A DNA stretch of 64,000 nucleotides. Origin: Chondrus crispus (taxonomy: Eukaryota > Rhodophyta > Florideophyceae > Gigartinales > Gigartinaceae). The DNA lies in contig NW_005178780.1 in NCBI RefSeq assembly GCF_000350225.1, positions 119,838 through 183,837 on the forward strand, in the 5' to 3' direction. The position numbers were made by a program, and so were the translations under genes. Under the pieces are notes generated by a model. That model saw only the letters and a program-made list of their open reading frames with translations. It was not told the DNA's origin and did no database searches. This document shows, one piece after another, positions 31,777-42,680 of this stretch; the stretch's first letter is position 1; the number at the start of each line of letters is the position of its first letter.

Positions 31777-32580
31777 ATGATGGAGTTGAGCAGTGAGGTC
31801 GAGTCTGACTTGGAGGTGAAGGAAAACGGGAGCGGCTTGCAAGTGGAGATAGTTTTTGATGCTCACGCCGAGGCGCGATATTTGGACAATCTGCACCGAG
31901 CTTGCACTCGCCGGATGGACCACTTCTTCAGACTTCGATGCCCCGGTGCTCGCGGGGATTCGGCTGCAACGCTCCACCGCCGTACGAACGTTCCCAGCTT
32001 CGTGTTCTCTCCATGTGGCCAGTGTCTCCGAGCCGCGATCGGGAATGGACTATACGCGCTGGCTGGAGAAGTGGCTGCACTAGCCATGATGAATATCCAT
32101 CCGATGCCAGCCGTGAGCGTCGCCCAAGCTGGAGCGTGGATCGAACAGCGGTTGGGCTCTTACCGCCTGGAAAAGATTTCGATTCCGAAGCGTGTTGACG
32201 AAGAAGAGTGGTTGGCTTCCCAACGTGATGGGATCTTCTTGTCCAGGTTAGGGGGAATGGACAGTTCAGGAGAAGAAATCGACCATGTCGTCGTTCTGGA
32301 TGCCAAAAGGCAGCTCTTGTATGATTGCACAGAGCGTTTTGCACTGCAGATGGGCAAGGGAACCTTGAGCGCTTGTCTTGGTGATGGGGTCGACCTACTC
32401 GGCATTCCGGAGCTTCGTCGCCTCACCAAACAGCCAGTTGGGAAGCGCAAGCGTCATGGTGGTGGTAGGAAAATATCCACCGAAGTTCAACGTAAGCGAA
32501 AGGATGTTTCGCGAAAGAAGAAACCCTTTACCACTAGTTCCTCTCAGACAAGGAGGAGGATGGTGATCGATGAACCGTAG
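31777..32580 (+). CDS. Cysteine-peptidase-like protein antisense to the copia element
   Basis: 267 residues from the ATG at 31777; the frame is open back to the gypsy LTR edge, so the true N-terminus may be lost. A cysteine near the start of a helix (FSPCGQCLRAAIGNGLYALA) and, about 120 residues on, a His-plus-Asp strand pair (DHVVVLDAKRQLLYDC) preceded by DGIFLSRL are arranged as in papain-fold C39- or OTU-like peptidases (Cys, then His, then Asp). The C-terminal 60 residues are very basic (KRKRHGGGRK, KRKDVSRKKK), suggesting nuclear or nucleic-acid binding. It ends 3 bp from the pol stop of the convergent copia element and has no broken codons. The peptidase assignment is an inference from motif order; catalytic activity is not shown. 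Confidence 0.55.
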   Translation: MMELSSEVESDLEVKENGSGLQVEIVFDAHAEARYLDNLHRACTRRMDHFFRLRCPGARGDSAATLHRRTNVPSFVFSPCGQCLRAAIGNGLYALAGEVAALAMMNIHPMPAVSVAQAGAWIEQRLGSYRLEKISIPKRVDEEEWLASQRDGIFLSRLGGMDSSGEEIDHVVVLDAKRQLLYDCTERFALQMGKGTLSACLGDGVDLLGIPELRRLTKQPVGKRKRHGGGRKISTEVQRKRKDVSRKKKPFTTSSSQTRRRMVIDEP

Positions 32581-32583
32581 GTG

Positions 32584-34545
32584 CTAATTAAACTGGATCC
32601 GCTTGGCCTTATCGAACATGCAAGGGTCCAGCACTCCATTCAGCATGACCTTGTTCAGCTTTCGGAACATTTCCAAGTTTCTCTTCGTCAAGGCGTCGGC
32701 AAGGTTCAGTTTGCCGGCTATCCACTGCATCGTAGCGATCTCTCCGTTTTAGAAGGAGTCTCGCATTCGTGCTACAGTGGGTCGGAGACCGTAATCTGTC
32801 CCTTCGTGGAGCGTCGTCACTGTTGAGTACAAGCCGTGCGAGTCAACCGTGAGGATAAACGGAAGCGGGACGTCCGATCCGTACACTCGTTTGAGGCTCT
32901 CGGCCATTAGCGATCCACGGTCTGTTGACGTTGCTGCGGCAAGTATTTCAGCTCCAATTGACGAAAACGCCACTCGGGATTGCTTGCAGCTATGCTAATC
33001 AAGGACATGGTACACACCGGCACCCCCCGCAGGCAGGTATATCTCGGAGAGGTATCCGGTCTGCCCATATGAAGTGGAACCATGGCTAGCATCGGAGAAG
33101 CACAAATACGAAGGGTCCTTGTCTAGCATCGGGGGAGCACAGTACTTCAGCTGTGGGGTCAAGCCCCGCAGTTCGTTCAGAACCTTACTGCCGTTAACCA
33201 AGTCAGAGACTCTTAGGTTGCCTACAGCTTGCTGGAGGTAGCTTGCTGCAAAAGAAGCCTGCGGGAGGACACCATGACCAAGGAAGTTGAGTGATCCTGC
33301 CAAGCCAAGGTACGACGTGAGTTCTTCCGGGGTGGCTCTTTCGTGGAACTGCTTTTTCCGTTCCCGAGACAGCGCCGGAAACTCGATTTTCTTCATGTAC
33401 TCTTTCATATCGATGTGCACTGTACCATCAGGGCCTTGCGAAATGTGGAGGCAATTGAAGATTAGCGGGCGGTCAACGACGAACCGGCCAACTTCAAATC
33501 GTTTTGCAAGGGCAGCATGGAAGTCGTTGACTTCTCTTGGTGAACCGACTACCAGGAAATCATCCACGACCTTGCAAATAGCAAGAGAAATATTACCTCC
33601 ATCGCCGAACTTCATGAAGAGTTGTAGCATACCAGGGATGGGTACAATGTCTTGCCGAGACATCCAACCTTCTATGGTCAGCTGCCAGAGTCTTCCAGAC
33701 TCGACGATTCCATAGGCGGGCTTGAGAAGTCGCCACAGAATCCCTCGGGCCGCCCAACCTTTTGGTGGTCGAACATAGATGTCTCGAGAAAGGTAACCTC
33801 CCTGTAGGTATGCACCCTTAATGTCGATTGTGGCTATGACCATGTTCAAGACGGCGGCGATGGACAACACCAGTCGGATCACTGGGAATTGTGCCGTTGC
33901 AGAATCCTTCCGGACACTCTCCTTATCTTTGTCGCGGTTGCCGTGGGGCACCATTCGACACTTCAGCCGGAGTTTGTCCTCTTCCCCATCGGTCTTCACT
34001 TGGAAGAAATGATGCGATGATATAATGTTGGCACCTCTAGGGATGGAACTCAACCTGACTTCTTCAAAGGCACCGTCGTAGTTATTCTTCTCTGCAGCTA
34101 TGGCTTTGTCAAGCAGCCATCGGGGCACGAACTGCAGTTGAAATTCCGAAGCAGTTTTATTTCCGATGATCCCTTTTACTTGTCGCAGGACGTCCTGCTC
34201 CATGGACTGGAGTTCAAACGGCAGCTCCGGGGGAGGCGTGACTCTCACCTCACCGATGTCTTTCTCGGGACGAGGTGGGTCAAACGGTTTGTTGAGAGTG
34301 CCCTGTTGCCTTGCCGGATCTGAAGGAGTGACTTCTTCCTGCAGGGGTCTCTCAAGGTTGCGTGAGCTTGGAGACTTCTTAGTATTCGCAAAGAATGCAG
34401 GCTGTTCTTCGAAGTACCTTGCGACATCTTCATCAGCATGTACTCTTGAGTCCTCTCCGTCTTTTCTGATCTCAAGAATGTCATCGTGTAGAGGAGGGCG
34501 GACGTCGTTTCCCCTCTTCCCACGGAAAGCTTGCTGGGAGATCAT
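32584..34545 (-). pseudogene. Copia reverse transcriptase and RNase H
   Basis: One frame from the ATG at 34545 to TAG at 32584-32586, broken at 32995-32997 and 32749-32751. The RT core shows VIATIDIKGAYLQGG (first catalytic Asp), PPKGW, and VVDDFLVVG in place of the usual YVDD-type box. RNase H shows LCFSDASHGS, SSIGAEILAA and the terminal copia signature NLADALTK. The stop at 32995 replaces the Trp expected before HSCKQS. Not functional as it stands. Confidence 0.85.
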
Positions 34546-36204
34546 CCTCGGTCGGCAAAACTTGACTCCGGGACTCGGCGTTGTCGGTTTGATGCTGGTT
34601 CATCGCTACCTCAGTGTCATCCGTATCAACGACGGCGTACGACCGGGGGAAAACGTAACCAATCTGGTTCAGATCCAACAGCAAGGGTGACCGTGGAGCT
34701 ATGCGCACATCTTCATACGCAGCCCGAATTGGCTTTCCACGATGTTCCGGGTTATTTGAGACATTAACCATGTGCGGCTCGACTGCACGTACATACCCGG
34801 ATTCCCATTTGCCAAACTTGACGTTGCGTTTGAAGTAGTAGACGAGAACGTCACGTCGAAGGTCTTCGGGAAGGACGGTGTTGGGTGACCGGCCCTTGTC
34901 AAGCATCAAGAGGGCCCGACGGGCAACTTGCTCTTCGTGAGCAGCGATTATTTGGTCGGTCACAACACTTTTTGGGAGTCCAGCGATGGAAGGAGTACAG
35001 CCCCTAGCGAGTTCAAAGCTGCTCATTCTCTTGCTACCGTACAATATGTTGCTCACATATGTTGCACGGGAAAGAACGTCGGACTTCTCCACTTCCACGT
35101 TGCGAGTCTGCATGAAGAACTGTGCATCTTTGGTCATCCTTTGGGCTATCAATCGGACCACCGCATTCTTGCTCTCAACCACCCCAAGCTTGTTGTGTCT
35201 TCGAGCAGGACGGGGCTGGAATTTGACCCCTGCATACTGCAAAAAGCCCTTGAACACGGAGTTATTGAACTCAGGGTCAGATGATACAACAGCTGGAGGA
35301 CCGTGTACATCACACCACTTGTTATCGAACACACGGGATGCCTCGTCCATCTCTCGTGTAGTCATGAGTGAGGTAACGGAAAGCCCGGTGTGTACATCGA
35401 CGATGTGGAGTATGGGCTGATTACCCAGCTCTGTGATGTACATGTAGTCTAGCTGAACGTGGTCGTTGAAAGATGAGAGGAGCTTTCCGAAAGAGACCTT
35501 TCTCAAGTTGGAAGGTCTTCCGGTGCTCTTGCAAGACGTACATTTCGATGCAACAGTGGTGAGGGCTTGCCTAAGAACTGAGGAGAGGATAGATCCTCGT
35601 TTGCATAACTCGAGCATATCGTCAAGGGGCAAGTGGGAAGAGCCATGAAGCTTGAGCGCAAACCTCTTTGCCACCTTTCCGTCCATAAACTTGGTTCTTC
35701 CGAAACGATGCCCCATTTGCCTCGACATGAGGGAGCGCAAAGATGCGAAGTACGTTTCGAAAGACGAAGTCTTTGAAGGTACCACGAACAAGTACGTTCT
35801 CTTGGCGCCTTTATCTTCCGGGGAGATTTGTTCACTATATGTCTGAAGCACGACCTCTTTCTGTGAGAGGCCGCACACTCCAGGTGGTATGACAAGGGCG
35901 TTCTCTGGTCCGAGCAATCTTGACTTGTGGAGCACTTCGTTGCCGAGAAGGAGGAAGCCAATTCCTTTTGTGACGTAGAACCGAATTGTTATGTTTGTCC
36001 CGTACATGTCCGTAACAGGCATATCTCATATGGCAACCACAAGCTCGGCTTTGCTACACTCCATTCCATACCCGTGATAGAATGGTTTGCAATCGTGCGG
36101 ACGAATGGATAGCTTTATTCCCGTTTTCACGCAGAGTGTAGCCGCGGATTGGATGCCGCCGACACTCCTCGGACAGCCAACGTCTAAAATTGGATTGGGG
36201 TCCT
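34481..36204 (-). pseudogene. Copia protease and integrase
   Basis: Protease is visible as ILDVGCPRSVGG near 36155-36190, in phase with integrase but separated from it by TGA at 36026-36028. Integrase has a degenerate zinc region (KCTSCKS), HVQLDYMYI (first Asp), VVSSDPEFNN (second Asp) and NKLGVVESKN (Glu). It overlaps the RT frame by 65 bp in another phase, so the polyprotein is frameshifted here. Confidence 0.8.
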
Positions 36205-36252
36205 CACGTGAGGAGAAGACGTCGGACTTGGCTCCCCGCCTGGAAACGAGAC

Positions 36253-37416
36253 TTAGTTGTCTCTGCGTCCCAGACGGGAGCCTGGACGAAAAAAAGCAGG
36301 AGATTTGTACTCGTTCCCAGTGTTCCGGAAACGGTCGTTCCCAGTGGTTCTTCGTCTTTTCGCGTGATGGTCGGACGCTGAGCAGCGCAGATCACCACGG
36401 AGGTGTCCCTGCTCAATACACTCCGCACAGGCGGTCCTGTAGGAGCGGGTTCCTACTTCTTCGTGAGGGCGCTTACGTCTTCCTCTGGGCGGGTTCCGAC
36501 TACGTCCACGAGCTCCATTGCGTACGAAGTCATTATAGGCGAAGTTGTCGGATACAGCTCCAGAAGCCTTATGCCCTACAGCGAGAAGTGCTTGTCGAAC
36601 GTTGCGCTGCACGAGGCTTTCAACGTCCTTCATGCTCATCGAGGGACCTTGTGTTGATGTGAGGGTCAAGTTTCCAAGGACAGAAACGGCGTCATCTAAG
36701 TGAAGCTTGCAAGGCTTCGCCTTGGACAAGATGATACCCGCTACGGAATTATTAGGCGTTTCATCTTCCTGCGGATTGGTGTACAGTTTCTGAAATGCGT
36801 CCTAGATTTTCTTTCCTGTCGCTCGTGCTTGAGAGCGGTACTTACGGAGGGCATTCTGTAGACCATTTTCATCGTCTGTACGGAAGTGCAACGGACCTTG
36901 GAGCTCTCCTGCGCTCTCAATAACAGACTTGAATTCGTCGAGATCTTTGGTTGAGAACGACCTCGTTGTTGGCGGATTCACTTCGACAGCCCGAGCTTCA
37001 GCCAACGAAATTAACTGCAGCTTGGCATTAGTCAGAGTGCCCTCTTCGAGGTTGGCATTGTTCAACAAAGTGATTGCCAGGACTTCACCAATCTGGGAAG
37101 ACGTCGAAGCGTTGGAATGCATAAGATGCTCCGCAGCCAGTCCTCGGAACCGTGACACGAAAACAGAGAGATCTTCGTTCTTCTTCCGGCGGCAGGTTGA
37201 TACCTTGTGAAACGAGTTTATCAGCCTTGATACCATAGAAATCGGGGAGTCAATGGCGATGAGATTCACAATGTCTCGAACGGCTGCGACTTGATCGTTT
37301 TGTTTAAAATCGATCGTTCTTGCTGCCTGTGCTTCGTCAACAATTGACTGTTGAGCACTGGGCAAGCCATGCTCATAGAGCTGGCGCCCAAGGGTGGCGT
37401 ACACCGTGGCGTACAC
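36253..37416 (-). pseudogene. gag: Copia Gag remnant
   Basis: Frame from about 37416, with an in-frame TAG at 36802-36804, continuing to 36253. The N-terminal half is helical with the copia Gag pattern (SRLINSFHKVSTCRRKKNED, FVSRFRGLAAEHLM). The C-terminal half is basic and holds a zinc-knuckle-like C-x2-C-x4-H-x6-C (CAECIEQGHLRGDLRC), two residues longer than the canonical spacing before the last Cys. Confidence 0.75.
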
Positions 37417-38220
37417 GCGATCCGTGCCACGCTCAGTGGCAGACTTTATAAGGTCTACCCAGCGAGCGATTTTCCGCCGCCAATCCTTAAGATCTCCATC
37501 CGGATAGAAGAAGGGAGGGTCTTAACGGCTCTCGCGATCGCGGGCCGAACCACTCCCTGGGCCCATAACTGTGGTAGGAATGATAGTCTCGAGCGGAAGC
37601 TGAGGCTCGGTTTCCCTGAACGTGCGCAGCGGAGGGAGCACAACGGAGGTGATCGAGCGAGGCCAAGCGAAAGGCCACAAAAGCCACCGGGGGTCTTGTC
37701 TCGTGAGTGCGTGAGTATCCCCCGGATTTCTAGTCCCTTTAATTTCCCCTTGATTTAAGTACCCGGTAATTCCCCTTTGTAATTTTGGGACCGGCGGCGC
37801 ACCGCCGCGGACACTGCCAGTCGCTTAGGGCTAGCGCTGTCCTCGCTGTACAGTGCCCACGACACTTACATTACAAAAGTTCAGCAGTGAATAGCGTAAC
37901 AGAGCAAATAGTGTAACTTACACTAATACAGTATGTGTAGCTCTAAGGCGGTGGGCCCACACCGAAATCGTGTGCATGACACTAAATGCGGTAACTGGGT
38001 GTAGTTGAATATTGACGGGGTTACCATGGTATACTTGTGTCATAAATGCGAGAGACTTTTGTGGGCTACTCATGCGAACAGCGTGCGGTCGTTCGAGCAA
38101 CTTCTGCGGTCTATGGTATACGTCAGACAACGTGTCCGGCCTCCTCTATACGATTTGGAACGAGCTTAACTGAGCGGCAATATACCCTGGAGATCCGAGA
38201 AGAACGGTGTAAGACCCGCT
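37417..38220. other. Copia leader and intergenic sequence
   Basis: Presumably the copia leader and perhaps 5' LTR, then the promoter of the 38221 gene. Short palindromes are seen (AGTGTAACTTACACT near 37911, a GGCGGCGCACCGCCG hairpin near 37792), but no LTR pair or convincing primer-binding site could be fixed. Confidence 0.4.
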
Positions 38221-38838
38221 ATGCCCGACGGTGAAGCTCCACGAGACCTGGTGAAACAGGACGCATCGGATGGAGAGTTGTTCTCCATTATTGATGAGAC
38301 AGGGGAGGGGTTCGGTTTCGAGTTTACTCCTGAAACACTGGCCAAGCCCCTCGCTGTGGGTTCTAGCGTACTCTTTGCTTTGGGAATGCTAGCGGGTGTG
38401 CCTTTCGGGCTCGTAATGGGCAGGACTCAAGAAGGGGACGGAAAAGGTATTAAAACAAGAAAGGTGCGTCCCTCTCTGGACGGCCTTAAGTTTGCTGCAA
38501 CGACATTTGGTCTGGGCACACTGCTGTGCGGGGCTATGGGCGTGGCGGGGTTTTATGGCATTAAGAGGTGCTATGCAGTCGAATCATTTGAAGAGTTTGG
38601 AATGGTTATGAGGGATGCAGTTCCAGTCAAACGACAGCAGATGGAAACTGGTTTAAAACCAATCTTGGACAAAGTGCGGCAAAACGCGGGTGACTCATTA
38701 CCAGCACCGATGCGCAAACTGCAGGAACTATTTTTGAGCAGTAAATTTGGAAGTTGGGTGAGAGAACAGGTCGAATTTTCGGTAGTCGAACAAACCGTAG
38801 ATGCTGATAAGCAGAGCCGCCCGATTAAAGATCGGTAA
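38221..38838 (+). CDS. TMEM242-like mitochondrial membrane protein
   Basis: 205 residues, ATG at 38221. Two transmembrane segments, about residues 45-67 (VGSSVLFALGMLAGVPFGLV) and 91-113 (FAATTFGLGTLLCGAMGVAG), are separated by a charged linker. They are followed by GIKRCYAVESFEEFGMVMR, which parallels the post-TM2 part of TMEM242 (alternation of Gly-rich helix, then a short amphipathic segment with a Phe-Arg/Met pattern). TMEM242 helps assemble the c-ring of mitochondrial ATP synthase and respiratory complex I in animals. The C-terminal 80 residues are longer than in the animal protein. Similarity is by eye and moderate; a generic two-helix organelle protein is the alternative. Confidence 0.5.
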   Translation: MPDGEAPRDLVKQDASDGELFSIIDETGEGFGFEFTPETLAKPLAVGSSVLFALGMLAGVPFGLVMGRTQEGDGKGIKTRKVRPSLDGLKFAATTFGLGTLLCGAMGVAGFYGIKRCYAVESFEEFGMVMRDAVPVKRQQMETGLKPILDKVRQNAGDSLPAPMRKLQELFLSSKFGSWVREQVEFSVVEQTVDADKQSRPIKDR

Positions 38839-39281
38839 GAATTCACTGGGATTCCGAGCGGACGCCCGACTCAAGACCAGTGACGAAGAAGTCCTACCGC
38901 TGCAACACAACGTCGCCCTGAAACATCCCGGTTTTGACAGACTCGTATAGAAACCGATTGGACAAGCAGGTTTCGCATAGGAAACCTTTTGTGGCGGGAA
39001 GTACCCCGAACTCAGAGGTCTACCAGCTTCATTCGACCCATTATCTGCAACAGCGTTTCGAGGATAACGTGGCATGTTATTGTGTGACTATCTCGGATCC
39101 CGGCAAGAATGTTATCGCAGAATTCAGGCAGCTCCATTTCCGTTCCTAAATTAACGATCCCATCGGTCAAATCCAGGACAGGCAGAGATTTCGGAAGGAA
39201 AGGCTGTAACTCGTGTAGCCGCTGATCACTGCTGGAAGATCCCAAGTCAATACCATGTTCTATACATGATGCGAGCCAAGT

Positions 39282-41960
39282 CTAGATCGACGAAATGGCG
39301 GAGAGTAAAGCTTTTTTGTACTCCAAAACAACTTGCCTCGCGCACTCGACGTTATTCAGACCTGCCGAATCCATTGACGCCCCTGTTTTGGCACGGGCTT
39401 TTTTCCCTCGTTTCTTGCCTATGCGCAGCTCTGGACTGAATGAAGTGACAGCCATAGATGTCACCAACAGCGTGTCGAAAACCATTCTTCCGCATTGCCT
39501 AAGCTGGCTTGCGGTATGCAATGCCTCGCTCGGTGCACTATTTGATCCGCTGACAGCACTTTTGCCGTCAGTTTTGTTTGTGGGGTGGTCCTTCCCATTG
39601 GTCCTAGTTACGGACTGCGACATCGTCAGGAGCATGTCCACCGCAGATTGAGCGGTTTGCAGTATTTTTTTGTGCTTCAAAGCGTTGTTCTGCGGCGCAG
39701 GCTGTAGGACTTGGGACTTTTCGGATTGCAACAGCTGGTGAGCTTCGAGCAAGTTTAAAGCGACCTTCATTCTCAGCACTGTTGTTTCAGGCAACTCCGA
39801 AATGACTTTTGAATCAAGAAGGCGCTTCAACGGAGAAGCCGTATCCTCGAGGCTTCGTCCCGTGCGGTCGGAGTCAAAATCTTTGACTGCAATACGAACC
39901 AACAACTCGAGAGACGCCAGATCTGCCGCAATAGCTTCTTGCTCCACCAAGGGACATAAAACGCCCCTCTCCTCTGTGAGAGTGTCTGGAATTTGCATTC
40001 TACCTCGCTGTTCACCAGCGTGGAGCTCCCAAAATCGCCAACACTCATGATCTTCATTTGTTATCAAACTTCTGGGCACCTGTACTGTGTCAATGGTAAA
40101 GCGAGGCAACTGACTTAAACAGTCGAATGCCCGCTGAACCCCAATTCCCTCGCCTCCAGCAATCACTAGGTTGTGCAAAACTTCTCTGATCATGCACTGC
40201 GCTAATTCAGCCGATCCCTCCAAACGCTTTCTGAAAAGCACGAATTCAATAGCCGCATTTATTGACCCAGCCCTGAACGCTTTACTTGTGCATTCCGGTA
40301 CTTCCCGGTCGCACTCACGCCAAAGGCGTTCAACACGCTCCAGTAGGCCCAGAGAGACGTCGTGATGGCCTAGGTCAAAGGCAGGTTGCATTATTAAATG
40401 TATCAATGTGGGAACAAGGATGTCTTTGATTTCTAGTGATTGCCACAGCTCTGCCATTCGTTGAGTCGCACCAATTTCTCTGTACAGTCTCATCAACAGC
40501 AGTTTGATATGGAAATTGAACGGGCTCTTTGACAGTCCCGTTTCAAGAATGAGTATTGCGCGGACTACTCGAGAGACGTCCGCATAGCGATTTGAACTTC
40601 CTTCCAAAGACTCTGGCAATAGCTTATGAGCAATCAGCAGCAGGTAATCATCTCCAGCCTGGCGCTCAGTTTTGTCTGTTTTCTCTGTTAAGAGTCGAGT
40701 GTAGTGCTGGAAGAGTTCTTCTTCACTTTCTCCTAGCCGATCATACCAGAGTCGCATCCAAGCTAGAGTGAGATGACTGGCATCTGTGCCGCTACTGACT
40801 AGTGCAGACATCTTGTCGAAAGATACTTCAAGCAATTTTGTTTTCTTGATGGCCGTCAGATACGGCCGGAGATCATGGGCACAAACTGTTTTCGAACCAA
40901 ATCGCCGAAAGAACTGTACAATTGCTTCTGCAAGATTTTCAAATTCTTCCAATCTGCAGAGAAGTTCCAGTTCTGCCAAAAATGGGCCCCGCTTTGGTCT
41001 AGAAGATGCGAGTTCGATGGCTCTCAATTCGCTAACCAGTGTCGACACTCGTTGTTTCCAGTTCTCCTCTTTCTCGACACAATTGAAAAACTTCATCCAG
41101 TTAATCCAATCATCCGCGTCATGCTCTGATATGAGCGTTCGTAAATCCGTTTCGCGACTGCCCTTGACAGATTTAATCTCCGATCGCAACTGTAGTTTTT
41201 CTGTATCGTCCATTACCAAGCGGGGGTTAGAAACTAGTTCACGTGCTTTGTCAAAATTCCCTCCATCTTCGTATACCCTCAGCGAAAACCGCACCATTTC
41301 CGCTGAGGGTGTTGGTGAAGCATCCAGCGCTGTTGAAAGCATTGCGCTCGCTAGCTTTAACATTTGTGCATCTGATGTGGAAGTCTCGGCAGCTCTGTTA
41401 CGTCTAGACTTGCATGTCAATCCCAACCACAGCGCAGCTGTAGCCCACATTCCGTACTTTGGCGTTTGTGAAGACGCGATTCGATGAAGTTTGGTCGCTA
41501 ATTTCTGTGCAGAGGTAAACGCACTCCCCCTGATATAGAGACCATATGCGATTTCTGCTGGCTGAAACTGCGCTTGATCAGTTTTCCAGACTCGTTCGTA
41601 CAGTTCCGCCGCAATTTCCTCCCTTCGCACTTCCAAGTAATACATGTGGAGCTTTCTTGCGCAATCCTCGTCTAGGGGAACACGACCAGCGTCCAAATCC
41701 GCTCGGACTTCTGCGATTTCCTCCTTTGCCGCGGCCCAATGCCCACTTTGCAATAGCGCACATGCACGCAACGCACGAGCCGCTGGCCACCCTGGTCTCC
41801 TCTGAAGAGCCTGTTGCGCATGCCTCAGTGCCTGCCTCGAATTGTGATTGTAAAGAGCATCCAACACGGGTCGCAGCCGGCGATCGGACTCCGCTTCTGA
41901 GACCGGGACAGTCATGCGAGCTGCCTTGGCTTTCTTGCTTGCTTTCTTTGCATTCTTCAT
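39282..41960 (-). CDS. NAA25: NatB N-acetyltransferase auxiliary subunit NAA25/MDM20
   Basis: 892 residues from the ATG at 41960-41958. The N-terminus (SDRRLRPVLDALYNHNSRQA) matches the diagnostic DRRLRPIYDYLDNGN start of NAA25. TPR-like helical pairs follow throughout (ALQRRPGWPAARALRACALL, AAELYERVWKTD), the usual architecture of this ribosome-bound scaffold. NatB (NAA20 plus NAA25) acetylates nascent proteins starting Met-Asp, Met-Glu, Met-Asn or Met-Gln. A basic patch (MKNAKKASKKAKAAR) precedes the conserved start; an alternative start is the next Met (MTVPVSEAES). Length fits the family (about 800-970). No introns. Confidence 0.85.
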   Translation of the reverse strand: MKNAKKASKKAKAARMTVPVSEAESDRRLRPVLDALYNHNSRQALRHAQQALQRRPGWPAARALRACALLQSGHWAAAKEEIAEVRADLDAGRVPLDEDCARKLHMYYLEVRREEIAAELYERVWKTDQAQFQPAEIAYGLYIRGSAFTSAQKLATKLHRIASSQTPKYGMWATAALWLGLTCKSRRNRAAETSTSDAQMLKLASAMLSTALDASPTPSAEMVRFSLRVYEDGGNFDKARELVSNPRLVMDDTEKLQLRSEIKSVKGSRETDLRTLISEHDADDWINWMKFFNCVEKEENWKQRVSTLVSELRAIELASSRPKRGPFLAELELLCRLEEFENLAEAIVQFFRRFGSKTVCAHDLRPYLTAIKKTKLLEVSFDKMSALVSSGTDASHLTLAWMRLWYDRLGESEEELFQHYTRLLTEKTDKTERQAGDDYLLLIAHKLLPESLEGSSNRYADVSRVVRAILILETGLSKSPFNFHIKLLLMRLYREIGATQRMAELWQSLEIKDILVPTLIHLIMQPAFDLGHHDVSLGLLERVERLWRECDREVPECTSKAFRAGSINAAIEFVLFRKRLEGSAELAQCMIREVLHNLVIAGGEGIGVQRAFDCLSQLPRFTIDTVQVPRSLITNEDHECWRFWELHAGEQRGRMQIPDTLTEERGVLCPLVEQEAIAADLASLELLVRIAVKDFDSDRTGRSLEDTASPLKRLLDSKVISELPETTVLRMKVALNLLEAHQLLQSEKSQVLQPAPQNNALKHKKILQTAQSAVDMLLTMSQSVTRTNGKDHPTNKTDGKSAVSGSNSAPSEALHTASQLRQCGRMVFDTLLVTSMAVTSFSPELRIGKKRGKKARAKTGASMDSAGLNNVECARQVVLEYKKALLSAISSI

Positions 41961-42298
41961 CGCTTCAAGTCGCAGCAATAAGCATAGAACACTAATACCT
42001 GCAAGCAACAGAGGGCGTTAAAGCCGTCGCCGGGAAGGATGGGTGTTTCTAATAACGGCCACGCGAGCTTCACTCTTTTCAAGTTGAAAATCGTAATAGG
42101 TGCGGTCATCCATGTGACATTTTCACACCTCTACTGTATTGAACTGTACAGTTTGTGCGATTCTGTTTTGTACTCGCTCAAATTCAAGTGAATTAAAAAA
42201 AATTATCGAGATCTGCGCAGTACCACGCAGGAGGCGTCACACGCCAAAAGCTGCGCATGCCAGTCGAAGGCACCAGTAGAGTACCGGGCATGAAACAG

Positions 42299-42393
42299 GG
42301 TACCTTGAAGGTATTTTGGTGTAGCGCTAGAGGAGGGGGGCTAGAGGAGGGGGGCAGGGAGTGAGGTGGGAGAAATGGTACCTTCAAGGTACC
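42299..42393. repeat. 15-bp perfect inverted repeat around a tandem GA-rich repeat
   Basis: GGTACCTTGAAGGTA at 42299-42313 and its exact reverse complement at 42379-42393 flank 65 bp containing GCTAGAGGAGGGGGG twice. Noncoding, between NAA25 and the next gene; perhaps a small foldback element. Confidence 0.7.
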
Positions 42394-42680
42394 GCACAAT
42401 ACACTCCTTCCGCGTTTGCAGACTTGCCCTGACGCCACGGGAGAGGACAAGAGAACGTGAAGGGTTCTCGAAAAAGGGTCACTACGACTGCGTCAAGCAG
42501 GAAAGTAAATTACTTCAGATGCCGTTGTTATACCCATGCCTTCCACGGCTCTCGCAGAATGGCCCTGCGCTTGCCTGATGGCATACGGAACAACTTCCTC
42601 TGGTAAGCATGAAAAGTACAAATTAACCCTGAATTCATATAGTAAGAGGAAGACTCCACGCGAAGTCCTGCCGCTCCCGG

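Larger units (their letters stand above)
31762..37416 (-). mobile_element. Ty1/copia element, decayed, minus strand, LTRs not found
   Basis: Order on the minus strand is gag (37416 down), protease, integrase, reverse transcriptase, RNase H (to 32584), that is integrase before RT, as in Ty1/copia. Its 3' end is replaced by the gypsy LTR at 31761, so no 3' LTR remains, and I could not delimit a 5' LTR in 37417-38220. In-frame stops lie at 36802-36804 (TAG), 36026-36028 (TGA), 32995-32997 (TAG) and 32749-32751 (TAA), and integrase and RT are in different frames. A plus-strand frame (31777-32580) fills the interval beyond pol, its stop 3 bp from the pol stop. Confidence 0.85.
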
